A DNA stretch of 64,000 nt from Steromphala cineraria (taxonomy: Eukaryota > Mollusca > Gastropoda > Trochida > Trochidae), in assembly GCA_916613615.1 (NCBI GenBank), contig OU744724.1, forward strand, positions 44,556,662-44,620,661. The letters run 5' to 3'. Positions 39,081 through 49,410 of this stretch are shown here, piece by piece. Positions within the stretch are counted from its first letter, which is position 1. Each line of letters starts with the position of its first letter. Below the pieces are notes generated by a model. The model did not search any database, was not told the origin of the DNA, and saw only the letters and a list, made by a program, of their open reading frames with translations. The position numbers and the translations under genes were made by a program.

Positions 39081-42000
39081 GTCCCCCCCCCTGGATCCGC
39101 TACTGCATTTTCCTCACAGAGTTTAAACGTCAGTTTCCAAACTTACTGTAACTGATTTGGGCCTTGCTGCTGACACTTTAATTTTCTTTGCTTGCTCTGT
39201 AGCTTACTGTAATGTTAATTAAAATAGTCCAATCAGAAAGCCCATTACAAAATTGAAAAAAAATTATAAATGGAGAGTAGCGTTTGTAAAGTGCAGATCA
39301 ATAAATTTTACTTAATTTCACATTAAATCAATCAGTGCAAGTATTGTAACACAGAAAACAACCTTGAAATAATTGCTTGAAAAGATTTGAAAAACTTGAT
39401 TGATCGAGGTCAACCACCTCAGACACAAATAAAGAGCATCAGTGATTGGCTTTAGCAAAGGAGATTGTAGAGATAAGAAATTATCGCCGGCGAGGGGCTG
39501 TTAGCAAACCAGAAAAGTCAAGGGTCAGCAGCAATGGTTAGATGAGCCAGGTCTGCGACTGTTGTTTTAATCTTTGCATAGGAAGATGGTAAGCCCTGTT
39601 TGGAACACAAGTTTATCTCTTCTTTACATCAACCCATTTTCTGAACCACCAAAGTCGATTGTCAAATATTCATCTCAGTTACCAGAGCTTAGACTCTCAA
39701 CAACAACTGGTGCTTTCTTTACCAGATACATTCTCTCCCCACAGAGGCAACTCAGTCATACCTGAATTAGCCTCTGTTCTATTACGGCTAACATACGGGA
39801 TAGAAAGGTAGAAATCTGATTGGAGGCAATCAAAGTGAGTTGTGCAATCAGCGACGCAGTTTCAAAAGTGGTCATTCGCAAAAGTTCGGCTATTCCCGTG
39901 TGGATCCGCATCAAAGGGAGATAACTCTTCCTTCTACAAAACAATCGCTTTTTACCTTCTCATTGGTTTTTATTTGGTGAATTATTAAAATGATATTAAT
40001 CATAAAACAAAGAACAATTTACACAATTATAAAACAATATGTTTCTAATGAAAAACCCTATACATATCTGATTTTGAAATAGTTTCCCTCTCTGAGACTC
40101 ACACTGTTAATGAAAAAGAAACCTAAAGGCATGATTCTTTTGAAAGTCACTGAGCGACTGTTGAGTATTCACGAAGTCGTGGACATCCAAAAGGTGTTTT
40201 CATTGGCTGCAAATAAGGGAGATATCTCAAGTTACCACTTTTTGCCGCTAGGGCGATCTGCCGGAACCCCAGGATTTTGGCGTAATGGAACAGAGGCTAA
40301 TTCAGGTATGACTGAGTTGCCTCTGTGGGGAGAGAATGTACCAGATACAGCAGTTCAAGAACTTTTCAAAGAATTGGCTGATGGGTAGAAGGGTGGAAAT
40401 CAGGTTTCACATGTTTGGTTCATCACCATTTTTACATGCAATTTATTTTTTAGAAAGTTTAAAAGGGGTTATGAACTCCCTTTTTGATCTGGCATTCTTC
40501 ACTTTGTATCAATTTCTGACCCTTGATTCGCAGCTTATGGCTGCAATACTGCCCAAGAGGCGCTAAACTATAACTGTCTCACTCACTGGAGGTCAAAGTA
40601 CTGTTATGGATAATGTGACAAGTTTGTATTGACAGGTGAACTGTGTTGTGATGAGAGGTCTCAATGAAGAGGAGGTGGTCGACTTTGTTCAGTTTACAGA
40701 GCATAAGGTAACCTCCTTTTATATCTGTGTTCTTTATGTACCATCAAGATGTATAGTTTTCCATACGTGTCCTTACTTTTAAAAGAACCAAGCATTTCAA
40801 CATAAATACCAAAATTTGAGCATTTTTTTTATCAGCAAGAGCAAGGAATATCACTACATTCAGGTCAAATTGTTTAAATATATGATATTTGACTATGGCA
40901 TTTGCGATTCCTTCTTTTTTTCTCTTCTCATCATTGTGACCACACCATAAAATTAGGAAAATTCTAAATATTATACTGGAATCATCAGACAACCATATTA
41001 TTAGTGATAGTCAAGATTGCTTTGTGTAAAAGAAATAAATCCTTTAGTTTTGCAGTGTTGGCAATATCAGACATACTAATGAAGTTGGCGGTAGGTAATT
41101 TTCTTTCCAGTTGAAAATTTAGAAGGACTGGAACTTGACAAAACATAAGTCACAGTTTGTCTTAATACTGAGGCACTGTTTCAGTCTGTTTATGTAAGTC
41201 TTCAACCATGGATGTAATGAATAGTTTTATAACTGATGAGGTGTAGAGTGAATGATTCTCTTGTGAAAGAGCATCAGTCATCAATACATGCTCTCCTCAC
41301 TTCAGAAAGTGGATGTGCGGTTCATTGAGTACATGCCGTTTGGCGGGAACAAGTGGAACTTCAACAAGCTTGTGTCGTACCAGCAGATGGTGGATCTCAT
41401 CCAGACAAGATGGCCGACTCTGGAGCGCTTATCAGACCACCCTAACGACACATCCAAGGTGAAGGACAGGAGGTTATGCTTGTGATCAGTCGTCCATCTA
41501 GCTATATCTGTGTAGTTGTTGTTTAATATTTGAGAGATATGCAAAGAATGCGTAAAAAATACTTCTACACGTTTTACACTCTGATTTTGCATCTCTAGAT
41601 TGATAGGACATGTAAAATATATAAATGTTATGCCATTTGCAGTGGATATAGCTTGATCATGTCAGCTGCTTGTTTATATACAAATGAAGGATTACATGTA
41701 ATTTAAAGATGTTGAGTTGTGTTTTTGTGCAGGCTTATAAGGTGCCAGGGTTTGCTGGTCAGGTTGGCTTCATCACGTCCATGAGTGAACACTTCTGTGG
41801 TACCTGTAACAGAATCCGCATGACGGCCGATGGAAACCTCAAGGTAGGCTTGACCTAACTCAAACCAGCTACACCGTATCATTAACACTTGGCTACTGAG
41901 TACTGTTTCTCACAATCAAACAATCATAATAATAAAATTGTGCCAATAGCTTTCTAACCTCTTTGCTGATTTAATTGCTTGCGTACACCTTACATGACCA

Positions 42001-42677
42001 TAATAAAATATTTTTGACACTCCACAATTTCACCAAAAAAGTCAGTACCATGTCTCTATTACCGGTAGAAAACATCAAAAGAAGGTAGGACTCATGCTTT
42101 GTTAGGAAAAAATACTACATATGACTTACTGACGTTTTAAGAATTTCATAACTGCCGAGTTAAATTTTGGGATAAAAACTGTTTTTGAGTTAATTGAGTT
42201 ATCTAGTAGATGCCACGATTGACTGATATCCCTGCAGGTGTGTCTGCACGGCGAGGCGGAGGTGTCGCTGCGAGATGCTCTGAGGAAGGAGACTCCTGAC
42301 CAGGAGATGCTGGAGATTATCGGAGCTGCCGTCAAGAGGAAGAAGAAACAGCATGCAGGTAGGGGCCACAGTCTTAGAATTGAGGGTCAAACTAAATAAG
42401 CCGATTACAAATAATTGTTCACGTCATGACAATTTTACAAAATATTTATAAAATATTCCTGAACACTACCAGGGTAAATTTACTATCTTATCACTCTGTT
42501 GATATGAATATTAGGCTTAGATTACAGGGTAGGCAACTCTGTTATGTATATCTTGATAGTATGTCCATCTATAGAGTGAGGGAATAGAAGTTTTGATTTA
42601 GTAATTGTGTTTATTCATCAGGTATGCTGAACTTGTCCAAGATGAAGAATCGGCCGATGATACTGATTGGTGGGTGA
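30509..42677 (+). CDS. MOCS1: MOCS1A: GTP 3',8-cyclase (radical SAM, MoaA-type), monocistronic form
   Basis: Exons: 30509-30649, 33736-33868, 36520-36687, 38602-38834, 40636-40707, 41306-41458, 41733-41843, 42238-42358, 42622-42677 (TGA). All are in phase, giving 395 residues against about 385 in vertebrates. The enzyme turns GTP into 3',8-cyclo-dihydro-GTP in mitochondria, the first step of molybdenum cofactor synthesis. The N-terminus [18 protein letters not shown] is basic without acids, as in a mitochondrial targeting peptide. [20 protein letters not shown] runs into GYC across the exon 2/3 junction, giving the C-x3-C-x2-C radical SAM cluster. [11 protein letters not shown] is the SAM-binding GGEP block. 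HFCGTCNR with a third Cys at the start of exon 8 (KVC) gives C-x2-C-x13-C for the second iron-sulfur cluster. The end LIGG-stop supplies the C-terminal Gly-Gly needed for activity. The start codon was chosen because it opens this frame with the targeting-like sequence. Confidence 0.93.
30853..30876. repeat. Poly-G tract in MOCS1 intron 1
   Basis: An uninterrupted run of about two dozen G residues follows gtagacag and precedes cgtagacag. It can form G-quadruplexes on the transcribed RNA. Run length in an assembly is error-prone. Confidence 0.8.
31195..31595. repeat. Tandem pair (169-bp period) ending in a GGAC/GCAC microsatellite and a ccccttccac/[17 protein letters not shown]
   Basis: Two copies share atttgcgcggttc, ttttcgaactccatcaagg, tattgataccctgaaggcac and gagaaaaattggctccttt, 169 bases apart. 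The second runs into (ggac)n(gcac)n at about 31513-31551 and a short hairpin cccccttccac...gtggtggggg. I recall this tail from many mollusc genomes. It lies in MOCS1 intron 1. Confidence 0.7.
32621..33630. repeat. Possible TIR element in MOCS1 intron 1
   Basis: The word gggctgcaggttttataatc near 32627 is an imperfect inverse of aaatatttaaaactgcaggc near 33605, and both are followed outward by ctgat/atcag. The 1-kb interval may be a decayed DNA transposon. No coding frame was recognised inside. Confidence 0.35.
34083..34332. repeat. TIR repeat family B, copy 1 (MOCS1 intron 2)
   Basis: The ends are inverted repeats of about 28 bases: ggtctgactgcagccgc on the left, ggggtgcggtcagac on the right, bordered by cctctccactt / ttggtgtagagg. 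The interior (ccaatcacaagctgccagc, agccttcggtatcag) is found inverted in copy 2 at 35.8-36.1 kb. It is non-coding and MITE-like. Confidence 0.7.
35757..36182. repeat. TIR repeat family B, copy 2 (MOCS1 intron 2, inverted relative to copy 1)
   Basis: The core 35834-36094 has ends ggtctgactgcacccc and ggggctgcggtccgacc. Outside it a second pair of inverted words occurs (gtttgattaaaatcggccta on the left, taggccaattttagtctgc on the right), so the full element may be about 425 bp with nested terminal repeats. Confidence 0.65.
37499..37834. repeat. Palindromic repeat family C, copy 1 (MOCS1 intron 3)
   Basis: It shares with 45247-45603 the order ccatttaatac...gcgagtttgatac...aatcatt...aaatactattaaatgg, then ttctgtttattact and a terminal gggcgagtaataa. 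The first half is itself palindromic (ccatttaatac against gtattaaatgg, copy 2 being clearer). It is non-coding. Confidence 0.7.
38947..39105. repeat. Short inverted-repeat element with poly-G and poly-C tracts (MOCS1 intron 4)
   Basis: The left end tcggatccaggatttttgaa runs into about 19 G residues. The right end is a long, almost pure C tract followed by ctggatccgctactgca. The ggatcc words are inverted, so this is a small MITE-like fold-back whose arms include the homopolymers. Tract lengths may be wrong in the assembly. Confidence 0.6.
39132..39203. repeat. Half-copy of the 44.7-kb hairpin repeat
   Basis: The order cagtttccaaac...gccttgctgctgac...ttttctttgcttgctct matches 44726-44790 (agtttctgaac...gccttgttgctgac...ttttccgtgcttgctct). 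It is a partial copy of the family described at 44713-44892. Confidence 0.45.
39727..40340. repeat. 60-bp inverted repeats bounding a 614-bp segment (MOCS1 intron 4)
   Basis: The left arm 39727-39786 (starts tacattctctccccacagag) is the reverse complement of 40281-40340 with about one mismatch. The interval between is about 490 bp and has no recognisable protein. The near-identity suggests a young MITE or fold-back insertion. Confidence 0.75.
40528..40592 (+). repeat. SINE-like tail ending in tcactcact (second copy)
   Basis: ttatggctgcaatactgccc followed by aagaggcgctaaac and ctgtctcactcact resembles the segment at 12845-12900. It lies in MOCS1 intron 4, 43 bases before exon 5. Confidence 0.45.
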
Positions 42678-42696
42678 TCCGTCTTTGGTGAACGTA

Positions 42697-42824
42697 TGTA
42701 CCCGTACTGTGCAGAATATCGTATACCCGTACTATTCAGAATACTATGTACCCGTACTATTCAGACTACTGTGTATCCGTACTTACAGAATTCTATGTAT
42801 CCGTACTGTGCAGAATATGATGTA
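42697..42824. repeat. Minisatellite directly downstream of the MOCS1A stop
   Basis: About five units of 26-30 bases share gtaycc-gtact-nn-cagaat (for example tatgtacccgtactattcag). The array starts 20 bases after the MOCS1A TGA, so it is 3'-untranslated in the monocistronic form and intronic in the fused form. Confidence 0.7.
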
Positions 42825-43137
42825 CTTCACCTTTAAAGAGCCGCTGTATAACCTTTTTTTGATTTATTTTTCAAAAGATTTTGGTCAAATAACTATATAA
42901 CATAAATATTAGGCCAAAACAGCAACGATACACAGTTTCTCAATGAAGCTACAGCTAAGTAAACATTGCGTAACAAGGCGTCTGCTTGTCGCCGTCCAGC
43001 GACAAACCAAAACAAGGCTGAGAGGCCACGGGCAAGGGATACCGGAGGTGACGTGGCAGTAGGCGAAGCGTTCGTCTGCTTATATGGAAAATGATAGGCG
43101 AAATCCGCAGTTCTGCCTTTTCAAAGCGATTAACAGT

Positions 43138-43260
43138 ATGCTATATCATTGTGTTGCTGTCAACTGTCCTAGAATATCTCCTGATGAAGTCTCCGTAGAC
43201 AAATTCCCATCATATTGATGGTTTCACGCCAAATTGACCCGCTGTGTTAGGTCAAACAGA
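43138..43260 (+). pseudogene. Possible relic of a THAP-type zinc finger (MOCS1 last intron)
   Basis: The frame MLYHCVAVNCPRISPDEVS continues DKFPSY, stop, WFHAKLTR. A C-x4-C pair, then a K-F-P and a Trp at about the right spacing, recalls the start of THAP domains found in P-element-like transposases and host regulators. An internal TGA breaks it and the later Cys/His pair is not found. The evidence is thin. Confidence 0.25.
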
Positions 43261-44712
43261 GCAATGTGACAATCTACATCGAACTCACGTGTTCCGATCA
43301 CTACACCGATTTTCTGCTTCGAGCTCGCATTTTCACTGAATGAACAGTTTGGCATGCAGAGAAAAGGGAGATTAGTAAAATGTAAAACATAGCACAAAGT
43401 ATTGGGCTGATTTATGGTAATAATCCGAATATACAATGCTCACATTTAGATTTGAACGTTGTGTAAAAAGGTTGAATAAACAGTGACATTGGTCTGCAGG
43501 TGTTACTTACTTTCTTTAGATCAGATACTCACTTATTACACAATTACTTTACTGTCTATCGTATTTCCTGTCTGTTTCCTAATTAGATGATATCAAATGA
43601 TGACTATAGCAGGTAGGTTATATAATGCACAATCATCAACACCTGGCTATTTTATGACATCAGCTAATTGGGTAACATCAAATAGCAATTGTATTCCTTA
43701 ACATCCCTTTTTTCTCCGATTGGTAAATTATAACCTATTAACCTGAAATTAGGAATACCGTTTTTGCTCTATCTGATAATTATTTTGGATAAGGTTCATT
43801 TAATAAATCTTCATTCTGTTTGGCCATGTATCGGGTATTGTTGTAGAAAATATCACCTCTATGTACAAGAGTGAAAACATTAAGATTTTCAGTGAAATGC
43901 CCTATTAAAATAATGTTTTAAACAAGACATCGGTGATCATCCAATACATGTCTTTCATTGAGAATTGTAACTTGTCCATCACTAAATGAAATAACTAAGA
44001 AAAACGTATATATTTTTTATCCTGTTACAAAATGAAGTTAAAGGCAATTCTAAAAAAATGGTTTAAATGTAAAAATAAAATAGTATTGTATAATTACATC
44101 CTTTCTGCTGTGCTACTAAAGTAATATTCAATAACAACCACCAACTGTGCACGAAGATAAAACAGTTCACACGGGAGCAATTGTTTACATATACATCCGG
44201 GTTCTCACGTGCAGTCTTATGACAACATTGCGCAAAGCGAGACCATCTAGGCCTACATGCTGTAGCATTATGCGCACAACTTCGTTTTTAATCAGGGTCT
44301 TACGTTTACATCAATACAAATTGCCAGTTGAATAAATAAACTACCGATTTATTGAAGGTGTGAGATGTTGGGATGTTGTTTAGGGTGTTTAATCAACGGT
44401 TAAACATTGAGCTGTACTGTTAGCTTGTGTTGTTTTACATAACGAGGGCACACAACGGGGTATCACATCGCCTACTAACACGTCACGAGGTAGTCACGCT
44501 TGAGTGCGTTTTATTCTGTTCGCCGGCCTAATTAGGCAGTGTTATGTATACAGTCGTAATTAAGCCGTTTCTAGGTCGATTTCAGTAATTTAAAGTTTAG
44601 TCAATGTCAAATTGTAATCACTATTTCACGAATCCTGAAAGTTGCCATATAGCATTTCAGTCCATCTTTAAGAATACTACGTACTCATACTGTACAGAAT
44701 ACGTAGTCCCAT

Positions 44713-44892
44713 CTTCCTACACAAACACCAGTTTCTGAACTGTCAGTTTTATGCCTTGTTGCTGACCCTTGAGTTTTCCGTGCTTGCTCTCTTGCCTGTA
44801 GGGGCACTATAGCAGCATAGAAAATTAAAGGGTATGCAGCAAGGCATCAAATGACTGTTAGGAAACTGGTGTTTTAGGCTTTGTGTAGGAAG
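44713..44892. repeat. Hairpin repeat (about 75-bp arms) in the MOCS1 last intron
   Basis: The left arm cttcctacacaaacaccagt...gccttgttgctgac pairs with the right arm gcagcaaggc...aaactggtgtttta...tgtgtaggaag at the other end. The fold is imperfect but long. A half-copy lies at 39132-39203. Confidence 0.6.
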
Positions 44893-45246
44893 ACGACGGA
44901 GTCCTGGTACTGTTAATCCCCTCTGGATTATATAACCAGTCGGTTCAAGCACAGAACAACATAACACAGCATGTTTGGATCATGCGCCATTTAATACACC
45001 CAGCGTCCCATGACACAAAAATTAAAATCCAACATTATTTTTTACGCCAATAAATAATCATTAAAATAAAATAATCCAGATCTTTCAGAAAAAACAGACT
45101 ATTACTCAAAAATACCAAATTTGCAAGTAAAGTTTAAAGCCTTTTATAAAACATGTCTGCTATTTGTAATAGAGCTCATCATACTTACATACACATCCAA
45201 TTAAACTGAATGAAACTGTATAAAAAGTTGATGTCATTCAATGTAT

Positions 45247-45603
45247 AGAGGATACTAAACGACCTTCCATTTAATACTATTTTTATTAAACGAGTTAATG
45301 ATTGTGTATAAAACGAGCGAAAGCGAGTTTGATACGAAATCATTCGTGAGTTTAATAAAAATAGTATTAAATGGAAGAGAGTTTAATATTCTGTTTATTA
45401 CTTGCCCTCAAAATCAAGCAAAACCGGCGACAGTTTGCTGAAACGAACTTTTCCGCAACTCGGCAGCCATTGTGACGGCGCACTTCCACAATGACGTCAC
45501 AACCACACACTACTGTGACGTCATACTTCAATTGTGTTATTTCACTTGTTTAATATTGCCATATAAATATTACACTGGGGTATCTTACACGGGCGAGTAA
45601 TAA
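45247..45603. repeat. Palindromic repeat family C, copy 2 (MOCS1 last intron, contains two CREs)
   Basis: The first half folds on itself: cttccatttaatactatttt against aaaatagtattaaatggaag. The second half is bordered by ttattacttgccc and gggcgagtaataa. Two exact TGACGTCA sites lie at about 45493 and 45517; copy 1 has tgatgtca at the matching place. It ends only about 85 bases before the MOCS1B acceptor. Confidence 0.7.
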
Positions 45604-45687
45604 ATTGCAATATAAAATTTGGTGCGATGTTCATCTTAAATTGTTGTTGAGTCCTATGTTGAATATTGTTCTGTAATCTCATTCCAG

Positions 45688-46499
45688 CCCCATCAAAACC
45701 AGTGCATGTTCTTCCAGTTGAACCAACTACAGCTTCTACTGTGATATCCAATGGTTATGGACATTTTAATCCTCAGTTTACTCATCCATTTGCAAGTGTT
45801 CATCGAGGCAAGCCTCGGCCAAGTCATGTCCGTCTCTTTAGTGCCTTCAGTAGGTGTTACTCTTCAGACTCGGACGGCATGAAGTACTGGGAAACTGACT
45901 TAAAAAATAGGATGTCTGAATCAAATACTCAGGATGATTTTAAGGAGATGGCTGAATCAAAAAGTCAGAGTGGTTTTAAAGAGAATATTATTGAATCAAA
46001 CAGTCTTAATGATTGTACGGAGCATGTTCCAAAGTTGACCCACACAGACGAAGGTGGTCGTGCAGTTATGGTAGATGTCGGTTCCAAACCTCAGAGTGAT
46101 AGAACTGCAACTGCAGAAGGAAAGATTGTTTTAGGACAGGAAGTTTATAATCTTGTGAAAGAGAACAAGATGAGGAAGGGAGATGTTTTGACGGTGTCGC
46201 AGCTTGCAGGAATCATGGGTGCAAAAAAGACTTCTGACTTGATTCCTCTGTGTCATAATATAACCCTGTCTAAAGTTGATGTTGATTTGGAGCTCTGTGA
46301 GTATGATTACAGTTTGTTAATATCTGCTACCGTAAAGACTCGAGGACAAACTGGAGTTGAAATGGAGGCTCTGACTGCAGTTGCCATGGCAGCATTGACG
46401 GTGTATGACATGTGTAAGGCTGTTACTCATGATATGGTTATAAGTGAGGTCCGACTCAGGAGCAAGACTGGTGGACAAAGGGGAGACTACTCTAAATAA
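45688..46499 (+). CDS. MOCS1: MOCS1B: cyclic pyranopterin monophosphate synthase (MoaC domain), last exon of MOCS1
   Basis: A single exon of 812 bases opens after the attccag acceptor. Read from a donor at 42669|42670 (att g|gtgggt) it continues the MOCS1A frame as ILIAPSKPVHV, giving a fused protein of about 663 residues (human form about 636). The first 110 residues are a low-complexity linker rich in Ser, Asn and Asp. The MoaC domain follows: MVDVGSKPQSDRTATAEGKI, then KKTSDLIPLCHNITLS, RGQTGVEMEALTAVAMAALT and KTGGQRGDYSK at the end. These hold the conserved Lys, His and Asp blocks of MoaC, which rearranges 3',8-cH2GTP to cyclic pyranopterin monophosphate. It carries no targeting signal of its own. 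Either splicing to MOCS1A or a second start in a bicistronic message would express it. Confidence 0.92.
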
Positions 46500-46826
46500 C
46501 CAAGGGTTTATTGAAAACACTTGTGGGTAAGGGATGTTACTCTTAATGAGTTGCAAAAGGGAAGCTACTCTTCTGACTCATTGAAAAGGGGAGGATACTC
46601 CTCACTCCTACTTTCATGTCTTTTAGGATGTTTTTTAAAGTTCATGTTTTGGTAACTTGCCCTAAGTTGCTGGAAAAAAGATTTATTGAATACTCTTTTG
46701 TATATAATTATTGTGAATTAGTTTTAATTAAACTAGTTTCAAATGTGATCAATATGGCAAATGTCTTTTGATGTGTGCTAAAAGGAAAAATGTAATAATT
46801 CTGGTTGATCGTTGTCTTTGAAGGGC

Positions 46827-46921
46827 ATTAAAGAAAATAATGTTTATTTTGTATTCTGTATGTTGATTGTTCAAACAAGCCTACAAAACAAACAACATAT
46901 GTTTTCATGAAAAGAAATAAA
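46827..46921 (+). terminator. Polyadenylation signals of MOCS1
   Basis: ATTAAA at 46827-46832 and AATAAA at 46916-46921 lie 328 and 417 bases past the MOCS1B stop. The second is the canonical form. Either could define the message end. Confidence 0.5.
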
Positions 46922-47494
46922 TATAGCCACAACTCTTTAAGAAAAATTCAAGCAACATGTGAAATAGGAGGGTAAAAGTTAAAAATCTTTTAAGAACTTT
47001 GATATAAAATTTTCTGTTTGCAAACAAATATTTTGAAATTTGTCCTAAATAGGAAGGGTTAAATTGTACAGCACAAATGTTACCCTATATGATTTTCTAT
47101 ACTCAGATGTTTATTGTATGTATTGCTTGTTGATATACAGAGAATACAATTGTTATACTTTGATTTTTATATTGTTCAGATTGTGTTTACAAGAAATAGC
47201 AAAGACTTTTATGAATTGTAGTTGTTTTTTTCTAGAAAGAAATTTTCTTAAAACAAGCATGTCATTGTATGCAAGATTTGTTAAATCTTATATCTGTGAT
47301 GATGATGAAGAAAGCAATAACTTGAAGATCAATATTGTGATAAACTTAAAGAGCCACTCCTTGATGTTTCGAGGATGGCTTACCAATAGTGTCATCTGAT
47401 AAAAAAGTATCAACTATTGCTGGAAAGTATTATTTCAAAGCTTATTGACATCATATTGTGACAACATAAAGCTTTGAAGTCATGATTATGATAG

Positions 47495-47935
47495 AAAACC
47501 GGACACAGTCTGATTAAAATCGACCGTACTCCAAGGAATAAAATATAAAAAATATTGTCTCTATCGGGGCTCGAACCAGCCAGATCATCCTCTCCGTCTC
47601 GGTCTGAATGCACCCACCTCTATCGCATGTGGCTATAACCAGTTTAGCGCAGACAAACCCAGTCGTAAGCTATCCAATCACATCCTCGTTTTTTAATAGC
47701 GTTTAGCAGCGATTATGTATAACGAATGGTACACTGGAGTTACCTGCCCCTGCATGATATCGAAGCTTTTACTTCGCCCCTTGCGATTGGCTAGATGAGC
47801 TTGCGTCGGAACATGCGGGTAATAGGGGTGCCTTCAGACTGTGAATGAGAGGAAAGCCGGGCTGGTTGAATATTTTTACAAAATTTTTGCTCGAATCACA
47901 GTTGATTTTAATCAGACTGAAACCGGACAATAACA
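47495..47935. repeat. TIR repeat family B, copy 3 (3' of MOCS1)
   Basis: The core 47589-47852 starts cctctccgtctcggtctgaa and ends ggggtgccttcagac...gagagg. The outer inverted pair is cggacacagtctgattaaaa on the left and ttttaatcagactgaaaccg on the right. It shares the layout of copy 2, which supports a roughly 430-bp unit. Confidence 0.65.
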
Positions 47936-48855
47936 CATGTCAATTAATCAAATGTAATTTTTTAAACATATAGAGTGAGTATGGCTTCCATGTGACTGTT
48001 TCAAGATTTTTCTTTGAAAACGAGTATTTATTTTATAAAATTGCAATTTGGGGATTGAACATTTGAATTATTTTAAATGAAAATCATGAATTGTCCCATT
48101 CATGTTGATATAAAAGTAAAAAATAATTAATGAAAATCATAGAGTTGCTCTTTAAGTCAATATTTGTCTTTGTCAGTCTTTTATAACTGAAACTATAACC
48201 TATTCAGAGATCATATTTTTAAACAGATTTGAAATGAATTGTATCTTGCTGGTGTTTTTTCTTCAATCATTACAATGTCAATCAGGACTTACCGGGTAAC
48301 TTAGCCTCAGTTTTATATTTAACAGCCCAAACTTAGTCAAGGTCAAGATTACAAGGTATGGGTTATGGTAAATTTGACCTTTAAACTTAATTTTAAAATT
48401 TACAAACTCATTATCATTTGTTGATTATAAAGCTTTGGAATAAATAAATTGTTGATTATGCCCCTGTGATTTGTTTGTTGACATTATGGCATAGGTTACA
48501 GGTACATGTCATGTATCTACAACACTTTTCTGTCAGTGACAAGTACATTCTTGACTTCTAGAGATGACAGTAGAAAAACTAGTAGCAAATAGTTTATTGA
48601 GCCTGATTGCTGTCTCCTGGAAGGAAAGAGTTTAAGATACACTCATCTGTGAATGTCTCTGTTTGGCCGCCACAATTTCCACCTCATCTGAAGTTTAAGC
48701 TTGATCAGGCAAGGTCCAAAATGTGCTCAAATGGGTTGAAATTAGGACTCATGGATTCAAGGCAAGTTACACCTGTATCAAATTAAAGAAATATAACAAC
48801 CAGCAGCACTTAATGGAGGGCAGTTATTTTCTTCTTGTTAATAAGATTCCAATTT

Positions 48856-49040
48856 TTAGCTCATCAGGCCTGATGGGCGCATGACATGGCATGGTGTTCG
48901 GCCTCCATCCGTCCATCCATCTGTCGTTCCATCCATTGGTCCATCCGTTTGTAAACTGTTTGCATATTTGGCTCCTTCCTCAGAAGCATAAGGCCTAGAA
49001 AGTTGCATCCGCTGCACTCATATTACTGGCTATAACTTTT
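48856..49040. repeat. Interspersed repeat with gctcatcaggcctgatgggc palindrome and CCATCCGT tract
   Basis: It starts with the imperfect palindrome gctcatcaggcctgatgggc, has (ccat/ccgt)n at 48906-48950 and then aaactgtttgcatatttggc with cctcagaagcataaggcc. I know this arrangement (palindromic 'gctca...tgagc', a CCGT run, then 'aaacttttcacatttt...ccagaac') from many mollusc genomes. Confidence 0.55.
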
Positions 49041-49184
49041 TTCCACTAAACGTTTTACCATGGCCATGTCACATATAGAGTCTATCATATCAATTTATTT
49101 TGTTATTTTTAAAGCAACCTACCTATTCAATGAATGCATGAAAAAGACAACATGGCGTTATTATGCATCTAAGTTTAAAAACAA

Positions 49185-49410
49185 AACCTCGCAAGTCACG
49201 GGTAACACGTGAAAAGCGTGAAGCTCCCGTAAGTCACGATATCACAAAAAAAAGCATGATGCTCAGATCTGCGAGTCCCAGGTAACACGCGAAAGGAGTG
49301 CAGCTCCCGCTATTCAAGTCTAACACGTGAAAAGCGCGCAGCTCTCTCGAGTCCCACGTGAAAAGAAGATGAGGCGTGAGAATTTATACGGACGTGTCAA
49401 TTCATCTGTC
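49185..49410. repeat. Degenerate tandem relatives of family A
   Basis: Three or more units contain acacgtgaaaagcgtg or close variants with agctcccg between them, ending at acgtgtcaattcatctg. Family A copies have gcacgtgaaaagcgtgcagc and aacgtgtcattttatctg in the same order, so this is a diverged and locally duplicated relative. Confidence 0.5.

Noticed and set aside
47064..47399. 111-codon frame after MOCS1
   Set aside because: It is a Phe/Tyr/Leu-rich frame from AT-rich DNA just past the MOCS1 polyadenylation signals, with no recognisable domain.
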